Source: Fidelibacterota bacterium
GTDB lineage: Bacteria; Fidelibacterota; UBA2242
Reading direction: 5' to 3'
Assembly: GCA_011046365.1 (NCBI GenBank)
Contig: DSAS01000074.1
Location: 1 to 33,469, forward strand
DNA: 33,469 bases
The position numbers and the translations under genes were made by a program. Shown piece after piece: positions 24,720-33,469 of this stretch (within the stretch, counting starts at the first letter, position 1; each line of letters opens with the position of its first letter). The notes beneath the pieces were generated by a model that was not told the DNA's origin, searched no databases, and was given only the letters and a program-made list of their open reading frames with translations.

Positions 24720-25712
24720 CTAGGGAACTTCCACCGTGTCTATAATCCGCCGAATAATCTGTTCCACGGTCACCTCTTCCGCCTCCGCCTCAAAGGTTAG
24801 AATAATGCGATGGCGTAAAATATCCCAGAGCACCTCGCGCACATCTTCCGGTGTAACATAGCCGCGCCCTTCGATAAACGCCTTGGCTTTTGACGCCATA
24901 GCCAGATAGATAGACGCTCTTGGAGATGCACCGATATGGATCAGTTCGTTCAAATCGTTCAGATTATAGGCTTCCGGTTCCCGGGTTGCAAAGACAATAT
25001 CAACGATATATTTATGGATTTTTTCATCAATATAAATCTCGTCCACCACCTGCCGGGCACGGATAATGTCAGCCGGCTTAACCACGGTTTTCACCTCAAT
25101 CTGAGTGTCGGGATGAGCCATGCGCTTGATGATCTCCAGCTCCTCATCTTTATTGGGATAGTTCAAAATGACTTTGAGCATAAACCGGTCAACCTGGGCT
25201 TCCGGCAACGGATAGGTGCCTTCCTGTTCGATGGGGTTCTGAGTCGCCAGAACCAGGAACGGATCATCCAGCCGGTGAGTGGTTTCGCCGATACTGACCT
25301 GCAGCTCCTGCATGGCTTCCAGCAGCGCCGCTTGCACTTTCGCCGGGGAACGGTTGATTTCATCGGCTAAAATAATATTGCTGAAGATCGGTCCCTTCTT
25401 CACTTCGAAACTGGCTTTTTGCTGATTATAGATCATCGTTCCGATCAGGTCCGCCGGTAGCAGGTCGGGGGTAAACTGAATCCGACGGAAAGAGGTGTGG
25501 ATAATTTTCGCCAACGTGCTGACTGTCAGTGACTTGGCTAAACCTGGTACCCCTTCAAGGAGAATGTGCCCGTTACAAAGCAGACCGATCAGGAGTCTTT
25601 CGATCATCACCGCCTGTCCGACAATGACCTTAGCCATCTCCTTTTTCAAATCCTGGACAAAGACACTTTCCTTCTCGATTTTTTTATTCAATTCGGAAAG
25701 ATTAAAACTCAT
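24720..25712 (-). CDS. moxR: MoxR-family AAA+ ATPase
   Basis: A 330-residue AAA+ protein. Walker A is GVPGLAKS (54-61), Walker B is ILADEINRSPAKVQAALLEAM, sensor 1 is LVLATQNPIEQEGTYPLPEAQVDRFM, and sensor 2 lies near GASPRASIYLAMASKA. These are the canonical MoxR signatures, including the GLAK form of the P-loop. MoxR ATPases act as chaperones that assemble or activate partner proteins with vWA-like domains; the DUF58 gene downstream is the expected partner. ATG follows GGAG by eight bases, and the gene lies 18 bases after the TPR lipoprotein gene. Confidence 0.93.
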   Translation of the reverse strand: MSFNLSELNKKIEKESVFVQDLKKEMAKVIVGQAVMIERLLIGLLCNGHILLEGVPGLAKSLTVSTLAKIIHTSFRRIQFTPDLLPADLIGTMIYNQQKASFEVKKGPIFSNIILADEINRSPAKVQAALLEAMQELQVSIGETTHRLDDPFLVLATQNPIEQEGTYPLPEAQVDRFMLKVILNYPNKDEELEIIKRMAHPDTQIEVKTVVKPADIIRARQVVDEIYIDEKIHKYIVDIVFATREPEAYNLNDLNELIHIGASPRASIYLAMASKAKAFIEGRGYVTPEDVREVLWDILRHRIILTFEAEAEEVTVEQIIRRIIDTVEVP

Positions 25713-25730
25713 ATTCGCACTCCGGATTCT

Positions 25731-26234
25731 CTATTTGCCCTTGGTAATGGATTGCAACTGCGGTATCTCATCCAGCGATTTTCCCAGATTTTCAATTTCC
25801 CACTGCGCCGATGGTACCAGGCTGTGTTCCGGAAATGTCTTGATAAATTCTTCATAACTGGACCGCGCCTGATCATAATTATTCAAATCGTTGGCATAGA
25901 CATAACCGATCATAAAGCTGGCATTCGGCGCCTTCGGATGGGACACATACTCTCTCAAAATGCGCTGGTATGATTGAATAGATTTGGTATAATCTTTCAT
26001 ATTATTCTTATAAATCTCGGCTACTGAAAACAGAGCCGGCACTGCCAGCGAATCTTGCGGAAAACGCTGTACCAACTTTTCATAATAAGAGATCGCTTCC
26101 TGATACTGTTTATTGTTAAAAGCCTCCCGGGCTAAATCCCAATACCCCTGTGCCGATTTTACCCGGTCTCCCGAACAACCAACCATCAGAATCATCAGAA
26201 TCACCAGCCCCGCGGTCAATACCTTTTTCACCAT
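25731..26234 (-). CDS. TPR outer-membrane lipoprotein (YbgF/BamD-like)
   Basis: A 167-residue lipoprotein. The signal peptide MVKKVLTAGLVILMILMVGC places the lipid-bearing Cys at 20. About three tetratricopeptide repeats follow: YWDLAREAFNNKQYQEAISYYEKLVQRFPQDSLA, YTKSIQSYQRILREYVSHPKA and DQARSSYEEFIKTFPEHS. The repeat type resembles BamD and YbgF/CpoB, but it is shorter than BamD. It is the first gene of the MoxR/Gld-like operon, with an excellent AAAGGAGG site. TTGGAT/TAAATT upstream is only a weak promoter candidate. It probably serves as a protein-interaction scaffold in the periplasm. Confidence 0.85.
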   Translation of the reverse strand: MVKKVLTAGLVILMILMVGCSGDRVKSAQGYWDLAREAFNNKQYQEAISYYEKLVQRFPQDSLAVPALFSVAEIYKNNMKDYTKSIQSYQRILREYVSHPKAPNASFMIGYVYANDLNNYDQARSSYEEFIKTFPEHSLVPSAQWEIENLGKSLDEIPQLQSITKGK

Positions 26235-26336
26235 TATAAAAACCTCCTTTAATATTCTTAAAACAAAATCGCCAACTGTCGTATAATTTATCCATTTTCA
26301 GCGTCTATCCAATAGAGAAAACCAAGTTCAAATTAT

Positions 26337-26357
26337 ACAATCAGACCGATTGATTGT
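26337..26357 (-). terminator. Possible weak terminator hairpin after clpB
   Basis: A perfect 7-bp inverted repeat, ACAATCA (26337-26343) with TGATTGT (26351-26357), loop of 7 bases, lies ten bases past the clpB stop on the minus strand. It is AT-rich and lacks a following T-run, so it may be a transcript-protecting hairpin rather than a terminator. Transcription from the clpB cluster could continue into the downstream operon. Confidence 0.3.
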
Positions 26358-26366
26358 TCCCTTTTC

Positions 26367-28982
26367 TTAACCCTTCTTAAATCCAATTGTTCCATCGGCA
26401 ACAGTAATCCGGATTTTTTCGTCCGGTTCGAATTTGCCCGCCAGGATTTCAACCGCCAGGGGGTCCAGAATATGTTTTTGGATCATTCGTTTGACCGGTC
26501 GGGCACCGTACATGGGGTCCCAGCTGGTCCTGGCAATTTCCTCACGAGCTTCCTCGGATAAATTGACCCTATAACCCATATTCTTGATTCTTCGGGACAG
26601 CCGGTTAAACTGCAGCTGGACAATATCCTTAATCTGTTTGGGCAGGAGCGGTGCAAAGACAACCACTTCATCTACCCGGTTCATAAATTCTGGCTTCAGG
26701 TATTCCCGCAGCTGGCTCATCACCGTTTCCTGGATACTGGAATAGACCGTATCAATATTGTCCTCATTAACACTGGAAGCCTGGCTCATAATCGTCTGCG
26801 AACCCAGATTTGAGGTCATGATGATAATCGTATTTTTAAAATTGACTACTCTGCCTTTGTTATCGGTCAGACGACCATCTTCAAGAACCTGCAACAGGAT
26901 ATTGAAGACATCGTTGTGGGCTTTTTCGATCTCATCCAGCAGAATCACCGAATAGGGTTTGCGCCGAACCGCTTCCGTCAGTTGTCCGCCCTCTTCATAG
27001 CCAACATAGCCGGGGGGCGCGCCGATCAGTCGCGAGACGGAGTGCTTTTCCATATATTCGGACATATCAATCCGGATCAGGGCATTTTCGTCGTTAAAGA
27101 GAAACTCAGCTAGTGCCTTGGCTAGCTCGGTTTTGCCGACACCTGTGGAACCGGTAAAAATAAAAGCGGCAATAGGACGGTTTTCATCCTGAAGTCCCGC
27201 CCGAGAGCGGCGGACGGCATTGGCGACCGCCTTGATCGCGGCATCCTGACCAACGATCCGTTCGTGCAGTCGCTCTTCAATCCGCAACAATTTCTGACGC
27301 TCGCTCTCCACCAGCCGCGTGACGGGAATGTGGGTCCACTTCGACACGATTTCGGCAATATCCTCTTCGGTTACCTCCTCGCGCAATAGCGGTCGCTCGC
27401 CGTGTTGTTTTTCCAGTATTTGCTTCTCCTTTTCCAGCTCTTTTTCGAGAGCGGGAAGTTCGGCGTGTTTCAACTGCGCCGCTCGTTCCCAATTGCCGTC
27501 CCGCTCCGCCTTTTCAGCCAGGGACCGGGTTTCGTCAATCTGTTTTTTCAGATCATTGATACGCGTAATATGATTTTTTTCAGACTGCCAGCGGGCGCGT
27601 AACACAGCTGACTTGTCCTTTAATTCAGACAGCTCTTTTTGGATATCCGCCAATCTATCCTGCGAGGCTTTGATATCCTTTTCTTTCGCCAATGCCCGAC
27701 TTTCAATCTCCAGCTGACTGATTTTACGCTCCACCTCGTCCAACTCAGCCGGGAGTGAATCAATTTCCATACGCAGACGACTGGCGGCTTCATCAATCAG
27801 GTCAATGGCTTTATCTGGTAAAAAGCGGTCGGTAATATAGCGATGCGACAACTCCACCGCCGCCACCAGCGCCGTATCCTTGATCCGGATGCCGTGATGA
27901 ATCTCGTAGCGCTCCTTAATTCCCCGCAGCACCGAAATGGCATCCTCCACGGAGGGTTCGTCAATGAGAATCGGCTGAAAACGGCGTTCCAAGGCTTTAT
28001 CCTTTTCGATATATTTCCGGTACTCATTCAGCGTTGTAGCCCCGATACTGCGCAACTCGCCCCGCGCCAGGGCTGGTTTCAACAAATTCGACGCATCCAC
28101 CGACCCTTCGGCAGCACCGGCGCCGACCACGGTGTGAATTTCATCAATGAATAGAATAATCTGTCCGTCGGATTCCGTGATTTCACGGATAACCGACTTC
28201 AGCCGGTCTTCGAACTCACCGCGAAATTTTGCTCCGGCAATCAAAGCCCCCATATCCAGTGCCAATATCTGTTTATCCTGCATACCCTCGGGAACGTCCC
28301 TGGCAATAATCCTAAGAGCCAAGCCCTCGGCAATGGCGGTCTTGCCAACTCCCGGTTCTCCAATCAAAACCGGGTTGTTTTTAGTACGCCTTGCCAGGAC
28401 CTGCAGGACGCGCCGGATTTCCTCTTCCCGCCCGATGACAGGGTCCAGTTTCCCTTTGCGCGCCAGATCGTTCAGATTGCGGCAATACCTCTTCAGAGCC
28501 TGGTACTTATCCTCGGGAGACTGATCCTTAACACTTTGGGAGCCGCGGATTTCTTTCAGGGCAGCCAGGAGCGTTTCGTTGGTAATGCCGTTGGATTTCA
28601 GGACCGCTTTCAGTTGCGACGAGGCGGTGTCCACAATCCCCAGCAGAATATGCTCGGCACTCAGATATTCATCCTGAAACTGACGGGCAAATTCCTCGGC
28701 TCTTTGAAACAGTTTATCTGAGTTTTTACTAAGGTATGTCTGACCGACGCTGCCGCTGATTTTCGGAAAGTTTTCGATCAGGTTTTCCACCGCCTGCTGA
28801 AATTGTTGCGGATTTCCGATAATTTTCTTGAGGACAATAATGCCCACATTGTCCGGGGTTGTCAAAATTGCATGCAGAAAGTGCTCCGGTTCGATCTGCT
28901 GATGTGAGCGCTGCTGAGCCAGATCGAAGGCGTTTTTTAAAACTTCCTGGGCTTTTATGGTAAAACGATCATAGGATAACAT
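26367..28982 (-). CDS. clpB: ATP-dependent disaggregase ClpB
   Basis: About 871 residues, full ClpB length. Domain order: Clp N-domain pair ([27 protein letters not shown]); NBD1 with Walker [10 protein letters not shown] and Walker [15 protein letters not shown]; the coiled-coil middle domain (about 400-520, rich in Lys/Glu), which separates ClpB from ClpA; and NBD2 with Walker A GSTGVGKT, Walker [12 protein letters not shown] and sensor [10 protein letters not shown]. It rescues aggregated cytoplasmic proteins with DnaK. The ORF track starts at GTG 28991, but that codon lies in the GGAGTGG ribosome-binding site; ATG at 28982 is at ideal spacing. It follows tamA with a short gap and so probably shares its transcript. 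No CIRCE-like element was seen nearby. Confidence 0.96.
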   Translation of the reverse strand: MLSYDRFTIKAQEVLKNAFDLAQQRSHQQIEPEHFLHAILTTPDNVGIIVLKKIIGNPQQFQQAVENLIENFPKISGSVGQTYLSKNSDKLFQRAEEFARQFQDEYLSAEHILLGIVDTASSQLKAVLKSNGITNETLLAALKEIRGSQSVKDQSPEDKYQALKRYCRNLNDLARKGKLDPVIGREEEIRRVLQVLARRTKNNPVLIGEPGVGKTAIAEGLALRIIARDVPEGMQDKQILALDMGALIAGAKFRGEFEDRLKSVIREITESDGQIILFIDEIHTVVGAGAAEGSVDASNLLKPALARGELRSIGATTLNEYRKYIEKDKALERRFQPILIDEPSVEDAISVLRGIKERYEIHHGIRIKDTALVAAVELSHRYITDRFLPDKAIDLIDEAASRLRMEIDSLPAELDEVERKISQLEIESRALAKEKDIKASQDRLADIQKELSELKDKSAVLRARWQSEKNHITRINDLKKQIDETRSLAEKAERDGNWERAAQLKHAELPALEKELEKEKQILEKQHGERPLLREEVTEEDIAEIVSKWTHIPVTRLVESERQKLLRIEERLHERIVGQDAAIKAVANAVRRSRAGLQDENRPIAAFIFTGSTGVGKTELAKALAEFLFNDENALIRIDMSEYMEKHSVSRLIGAPPGYVGYEEGGQLTEAVRRKPYSVILLDEIEKAHNDVFNILLQVLEDGRLTDNKGRVVNFKNTIIIMTSNLGSQTIMSQASSVNEDNIDTVYSSIQETVMSQLREYLKPEFMNRVDEVVVFAPLLPKQIKDIVQLQFNRLSRRIKNMGYRVNLSEEAREEIARTSWDPMYGARPVKRMIQKHILDPLAVEILAGKFEPDEKIRITVADGTIGFKKG

Positions 28983-29000
28983 GGTCGCCACTCCTTTCTA

Positions 29001-30821
29001 TTAAAATGCGTAAGGAATCGAAAATTGCCATGCATAGGGAGTCTTATCCTCTTTCCCAAGTTTTTTCGCAATATCAATCCTGATCGGTCCTAAAGGAGTA
29101 GCAATAGTCAAGCCAACACCGGTATCCCACCGATATGTCTTACTAAAAAATGACTCTTTGTCAGAGAGCATCCCGCCGTCAATAAAAATTTCACCGCCCA
29201 GAATCCAGAACAGCGGAAAGCGGATTTCGGCATTGGTTAATACTTTAATATTCGCCCCGTCTTCCAGTAATTTGTTATGTTTCCAACCACGCAGACTTGA
29301 GCCGCCACCCAGATAAAATTTGGCATAAATCGGAGTATCGCTTTGTCCAGCCAAAGGTGCCTGATAACCCGCTTTACCACGATAGGCGAAGACGACACTG
29401 CGCCAGAGAGGAATGTACTGACTAAAAGAAGTCTCGACCCAGTAATAGTCCTGTGATCCCTGAAGAATGGTACCCACAACCTTCCCATCAAAGGAAAACA
29501 CCGTTCCCCGGGTAGGAAACAGAAAATTGTCCCTGTAATCCCGGCGTACCTGAAAGGTAAATGCCCGTTCATTATCTTCAGTGGTAGTATCAACGTTCTG
29601 TACACCAGTTCCGTCGGTCCAGAATACCTTTTGGATGATAACACCGAGGTTGGCATAAAGCCGCCGGTCAGGCTGATATATTAATGCTGTCTCACCACCA
29701 TATTTGGTTTGTAATTTGTCGTTTTCATAACCATTTCTATAAAACAATCTGAATGAGGTAGAAGAGCGAAATCCGAATAGCCAGGGTTCAATATAGGTGA
29801 TCGAGGCATTGGGAGTCGGCTTGTTGATTTTAGTCGTGTAAGTAACCGAACCTCCTATATTCAGGCTCAGCCGACTGCCTCTTCCTGCAATATTTCGATG
29901 TAACCATTCACCGTCCAATGATAAAGAGGTATATTCATCGCTTCCTTCGGTGATACCCTTTTCCTGACCCAATCCGACTTTACCGCCAAGATAGCGCATT
30001 TCCAGCTCCCGCACTTCGACCAGCAAATCCAGAGTATGTTTCTGGGTGTCAATATTAGCGGTGCGGATATTGACGCTGGAAAACAGACCGGTTTCATAAA
30101 TATGCTTTTTGGAAAGATCAATCTTTTTCTGGGAGTACAAGTCCCCCGGATTAAACAGGAGCTCCCGTTCAATAGGTTCGTTTTTTACCAATTTATTATT
30201 TCTAATGGAAATGTCACCGATGTGCATCGTTGGATTTTCAATAATTCGAAGGTAAAGATTAATCCCGTAGTTGACGCTGACGGAATCCTGGATTTGTGCC
30301 AGAGGCTTGCCGTTGTTGGCATATTCAGCCTGAATCATTTTGATCCCGTCCCTGATTTTCAGCGGATTATAGGGTTTATCCAATTTGTGGTCGAGCAGCT
30401 GGAGAATCCGGTCGTCAGACAGGGTTGTATTCCCATCAATCCGGATCTGCCGCAGGAAATATTGCTGCCCCTCATTAATGAAATAGTAAAGATCCACTTT
30501 ACCGTTTTCATTGACCACAAATGAATCCCGTACTGTGGCATTGAGATACCCATTCTTGACATAGATACTTTTTAACAGAATCCGGTCGAGTTCAATCAAT
30601 CGGCGGGTAAAGGTTTTTGAACGGGTCAGCCGCTTCTCCTTTAAATTCATCTGACGCTTCAGTTTCCGGGTTTTATAAGCGGTATTACCCTCCAGATAAA
30701 TCTTGCCGACGACATATTCGGTGGGTGTAAACCTGCTCTGAGCGTAGGAATCAATGCTGAATAACGACAGGATAAGCAGCGTAATTAATAGATATTTATT
30801 TCTCCTTATCAGCACAGACAT
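29001..30821 (-). CDS. tamA: Omp85-family outer-membrane protein TamA/BamA-like
   Basis: A 606-residue outer-membrane barrel protein. The signal peptide (LITLLILSLFSIDSYA) precedes three POTRA domains: YVVGKIYLEGNTAYKTRKLKR (about 37-125), YFLRQIRIDGNTTLSDDRIL (about 125-200) and MHIGDISIRNNKLVKNEPIE (about 200-280). The C-terminal barrel (about 285-606) has the loop-6 signature GGGSSLRGW, the strand RWDTGVGLTIATPLGPIRIDIAKKLG and a terminal aromatic (PYAF). Three POTRAs and the tamB gene directly upstream (2-bp gap) favour TamA over BamA, which usually has five. It should insert or assemble outer-membrane proteins or move lipids together with TamB. Confidence 0.9.
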   Translation of the reverse strand: MSVLIRRNKYLLITLLILSLFSIDSYAQSRFTPTEYVVGKIYLEGNTAYKTRKLKRQMNLKEKRLTRSKTFTRRLIELDRILLKSIYVKNGYLNATVRDSFVVNENGKVDLYYFINEGQQYFLRQIRIDGNTTLSDDRILQLLDHKLDKPYNPLKIRDGIKMIQAEYANNGKPLAQIQDSVSVNYGINLYLRIIENPTMHIGDISIRNNKLVKNEPIERELLFNPGDLYSQKKIDLSKKHIYETGLFSSVNIRTANIDTQKHTLDLLVEVRELEMRYLGGKVGLGQEKGITEGSDEYTSLSLDGEWLHRNIAGRGSRLSLNIGGSVTYTTKINKPTPNASITYIEPWLFGFRSSTSFRLFYRNGYENDKLQTKYGGETALIYQPDRRLYANLGVIIQKVFWTDGTGVQNVDTTTEDNERAFTFQVRRDYRDNFLFPTRGTVFSFDGKVVGTILQGSQDYYWVETSFSQYIPLWRSVVFAYRGKAGYQAPLAGQSDTPIYAKFYLGGGSSLRGWKHNKLLEDGANIKVLTNAEIRFPLFWILGGEIFIDGGMLSDKESFFSKTYRWDTGVGLTIATPLGPIRIDIAKKLGKEDKTPYAWQFSIPYAF

Positions 30822-30823
30822 CT

Positions 30824-33469
30824 TTAATAACGGTATTTATATAAATAGTTGATCCGGTATGAACCATCCTGTTCAACTTCACCGGCGATGGAAAAATTGC
30901 GGTTGAGCCGGTATTCGACCCCGAAGATTTGCGTTGGTTCGATCAGCGATAGCTGTCGTTCATATTTCAGATAGAGATTCGGTGCCAGTTTCTGTCCCAG
31001 ACTGACACTCCACTGATCGGGTTGTTGATTGGAGAGTAAGTTACCCCTTGTGCGCAATTCAAATTCATCGAGTCCGCTGATCCGGCTGATGCTTTGCTCC
31101 AGCTGCCGCTCAAAATACATTCCGAATACATTCATGGCATCGGCAGAAATTCGGTCCTGGCTTAAGCCTTCTTCTCCGCCCGGCTGGGTTCGGGTTAGAA
31201 ACATCAGGATATCGCTGTCATTGTATTTATTGTTCGAATCAAATGTCAGCGTCGGATTCTTAAGATCGCCAGACAGCAGGACAGTGACATAGTCCTCTTT
31301 ATCGCCCACCGCTGTCTCGGTTGTCCTATAATCTGTGTAAGATGCCAGATCCACCCTGGCTTCGATATCCAGCGTTGGGTTAAATTCGGTCGGATCAAAG
31401 GCTAAAGTTCCCTGAACCACATCAAATTCCCATCCGTAATAAAAGAATTTGCCCTTCCGGATATTCAAAGTTCCCGAAAAGCGGAAGGGCTCCGGTCCGT
31501 CTCTAATGATCCACATCTCCCCCTCGAGCTCGCAATCCAACTGACTATTTCGGAAATAGAGATTGCCGGGAATTATCGTGTGTAAATTGATAGTGGTATA
31601 GACGCGCCCCGGCTTCGTGTCTTCTTGGATTAACTCCTGACCGCCGCCGAATTCATTGCGGATAATAAATTCGTTAATATCCACTTCCCCCTCGATGTTC
31701 ATGGTGTCACCGCCGACAACTGTAAAGCTCCCGTCCAGAATCCCTTCCTGCTCAGCCAAAAGGGTCCGGATATAGATATTATCTCCGGTCATGCTGACAT
31801 TAAATACCGGTCTGAAAAAGGTCGTGAAGTCAATTGCACCGGCTATACTGACATTCGGTTCATCAGATGATCTGGACTGGGGAAATAAAATGTCCACCGT
31901 GTATTTTTTTAGCGTTTGCTTGAACCGGTCAAAACGACTTGCGGATAGAGGTTTCACCAAATAGCCATCCAGCGATACAATTTCCAGCATATTTTTCTGG
32001 AGAATTGCGCTACCGGTCAGACCGGTGACAGGATTTTCCAGGGTGTTGACCCGGATAATGCCGTTTTTTACCGAGAAATTTCCGGAACGTACGGGATTGT
32101 TAGGCGTCCCGGAGAGATTCAAAGCGATATTGTAATCCCCTTCAATACTCTCCACGTTGCCAATATATTTCGATAAAAATTCAACCGACGATGTGTGCAA
32201 GGTTAAATTCATGTACATGGGTGCATCTCTCCGGAATTTCACCTGCAGCGGCTTGAATGCAATCGTATAGGGCAGGTAACCGGAGCCGTTCGCTGTTCCG
32301 AACCGATCAATCAGTTTGATTTTAGAAAATTCCAGCTTCTGATCGCGATAAATCCCTTCTGCACTCAATGTATTACCGGTGAGCCGATCAAATACCGGGT
32401 CTGCCAGGGTGAGCTGATAATTTAACTCGGGTGTTTCCAGCGTATTGGTAACTAATAGAGAGCCGGAAAGTTTGCCATCCTTGTTTAGCTGCGGAAGAAT
32501 AAACGATCCCAGCATATTAAAATCGAAGTTGTCAAATTGCAACTGGACATTTAATAAATCCGATGGATTGAAAAATTTGAGACTATCCGTCTTAGGGAAA
32601 TGACAGTTGATTTGACCAAAACCGGTTAAAAAACCCTTCTCTTTATCTTCCAGAAAAATATTTTCAAGAATTACCTGATCTTTTACCAGGCGCACCTCCA
32701 GTCGGATATTCTTAAAGGGTTTCCCCAGAACATTCGCACGTTCCACCCGCATACGACTATATACCAGCGGCGAGGCAGCTGTATCAGTATAGACGATCAG
32801 TCCGTCCAACAGACCGGCGACACCGCGCGCACCTTTCAGATAGGCATTTAACGGATCAATCTTTAATTTGCTGATATTCATCACCGCCGACCGGATACGC
32901 CGGTTAATAGACTCACCGGAAAGAATAACCATACCCTCATTAAGCGCAAAGCGTACTTCGGCGAGACTGATCGTGTCTTCTTTTAGTGAAATCTGGATCG
33001 GATCAATGTTCTTTAAAATATTGCCGTTATGATCAAAGTTGATCTCATTGAAGTACAGTTCTGAAAATCCAACCATCTTTCCCTGCATCTCCAGATTCAT
33101 ATCATCTCCGACAACCCGAAAAGAGCGCACGATTGAGGTGTCCTTTTCGAACCGGATAATCAATGAGGCTAAAGGTAATGACTCTTTCAGGAGCGGAGTC
33201 CTACCGTTGATTGCCTCAATATAAATATCGCCAAACCGGTTCTCTTGAATATTCTTCAATCCGAAACGGGCAATCGCCTCTTTAAACGTGAGATTCGCAA
33301 CTCCAATCTCCATCCCCCGTAACCAACCTCTGAAATTGGGGCTACAAAGCTGACCGGATACCTCGAGATACCCCTGCAGGCTGCCTTGCAGATTGTTTAG
33401 TTTGGCGATATCTGATAAAACATCCAGACTATCAGAACCAAACTGTACAGTCGCACGGATACTATTGGA
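30824..33469 (-). CDS. tamB: TamB-like translocation and assembly module protein (5' end cut by right edge)
   Basis: The frame stays open through 52 codons upstream of the ATG chosen by the ORF track (33313) to the window edge (LQGSLQGYLEVSGQL...), so the gene continues beyond the window; 881 residues are visible. The long, repetitive beta-rich middle (SGTPNNPVRSGNFSVKNGII, LSGDLKNPTLTFDSNNKYND) is the bridge-like domain of TamB/AsmA-like proteins. The C-terminal DUF490 domain includes DSDILMFLTRTQPGG, SRISGLDEFELRTR, SVSLGQKLAPNLYLKYERQL and ends in YKYRY. It should anchor in the inner membrane by its unseen N-terminus and span the periplasm to TamA, which is encoded directly downstream. Confidence 0.92.
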   Translation of the reverse strand, partial: SNSIRATVQFGSDSLDVLSDIAKLNNLQGSLQGYLEVSGQLCSPNFRGWLRGMEIGVANLTFKEAIARFGLKNIQENRFGDIYIEAINGRTPLLKESLPLASLIIRFEKDTSIVRSFRVVGDDMNLEMQGKMVGFSELYFNEINFDHNGNILKNIDPIQISLKEDTISLAEVRFALNEGMVILSGESINRRIRSAVMNISKLKIDPLNAYLKGARGVAGLLDGLIVYTDTAASPLVYSRMRVERANVLGKPFKNIRLEVRLVKDQVILENIFLEDKEKGFLTGFGQINCHFPKTDSLKFFNPSDLLNVQLQFDNFDFNMLGSFILPQLNKDGKLSGSLLVTNTLETPELNYQLTLADPVFDRLTGNTLSAEGIYRDQKLEFSKIKLIDRFGTANGSGYLPYTIAFKPLQVKFRRDAPMYMNLTLHTSSVEFLSKYIGNVESIEGDYNIALNLSGTPNNPVRSGNFSVKNGIIRVNTLENPVTGLTGSAILQKNMLEIVSLDGYLVKPLSASRFDRFKQTLKKYTVDILFPQSRSSDEPNVSIAGAIDFTTFFRPVFNVSMTGDNIYIRTLLAEQEGILDGSFTVVGGDTMNIEGEVDINEFIIRNEFGGGQELIQEDTKPGRVYTTINLHTIIPGNLYFRNSQLDCELEGEMWIIRDGPEPFRFSGTLNIRKGKFFYYGWEFDVVQGTLAFDPTEFNPTLDIEARVDLASYTDYRTTETAVGDKEDYVTVLLSGDLKNPTLTFDSNNKYNDSDILMFLTRTQPGGEEGLSQDRISADAMNVFGMYFERQLEQSISRISGLDEFELRTRGNLLSNQQPDQWSVSLGQKLAPNLYLKYERQLSLIEPTQIFGVEYRLNRNFSIAGEVEQDGSYRINYLYKYRY

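Overview
The window is bacterial chromosome with about 49 % apparent GC, strong AGGAGG-type Shine-Dalgarno sites and dense coding on both strands. TamA/TamB, Gld-like ABC genes, MoxR/DUF58/BatD-like genes and Spy-like proteins indicate a Gram-negative envelope. They suggest a member of the wider FCB assemblage (Calditrichota/KSB1-like rather than true Bacteroidota, because Shine-Dalgarno sites are clear). This placement is inference; there is no rRNA in the window.

Layout. 1-1.7 kb: the 5' part of a pseudo-receiver/PAS signalling protein and a SlyD-type prolyl isomerase, both on the minus strand. 1.87-4.84 kb: a minus-strand ECF-sigma operon (sigma, zinc-finger anti-sigma, two Spy/CpxP-like periplasmic proteins and a NadC-fold protein lacking the usual catalytic motifs). 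5.1-7.55 kb: a plus-strand DUF362 protein and a dicarboxylate/amino-acid:cation symporter. 7.5-15.7 kb: AddA-like and AddB-like helicase-nucleases on the minus strand, separated by a plus-strand fusion of a polyprenol/phytol-kinase-like domain and DUF92. 16-17.6 kb: an RRM protein and a peptidase-U32 protein converging on a shared terminator hairpin.

17.77-18.83 kb holds the most interesting gene: a thioredoxin-TPR lipoprotein whose reading frame is interrupted by one TGA, exactly at the first cysteine of the thioredoxin CxxC motif (W-UGA-S-S-C-K). The TGA is followed by a small hairpin at SECIS-like spacing. I interpret it as a selenoprotein missed by standard ORF calling; the ORF track starts only after the TGA. 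UGA is an ordinary stop elsewhere in the window.

19.0-26.2 kb is one long minus-strand operon: TPR lipoprotein, MoxR ATPase, DUF58 protein, BatD-like protein, ABC ATPase, ABC permease, GldG-like protein and DUF4340 protein. The genes are tightly overlapped and end at a strong intrinsic terminator. 26.4-33.47 kb is a second minus-strand cluster, TamB (cut by the right edge), TamA and ClpB. No tRNA, rRNA, CRISPR, insertion sequence or phage gene was seen.
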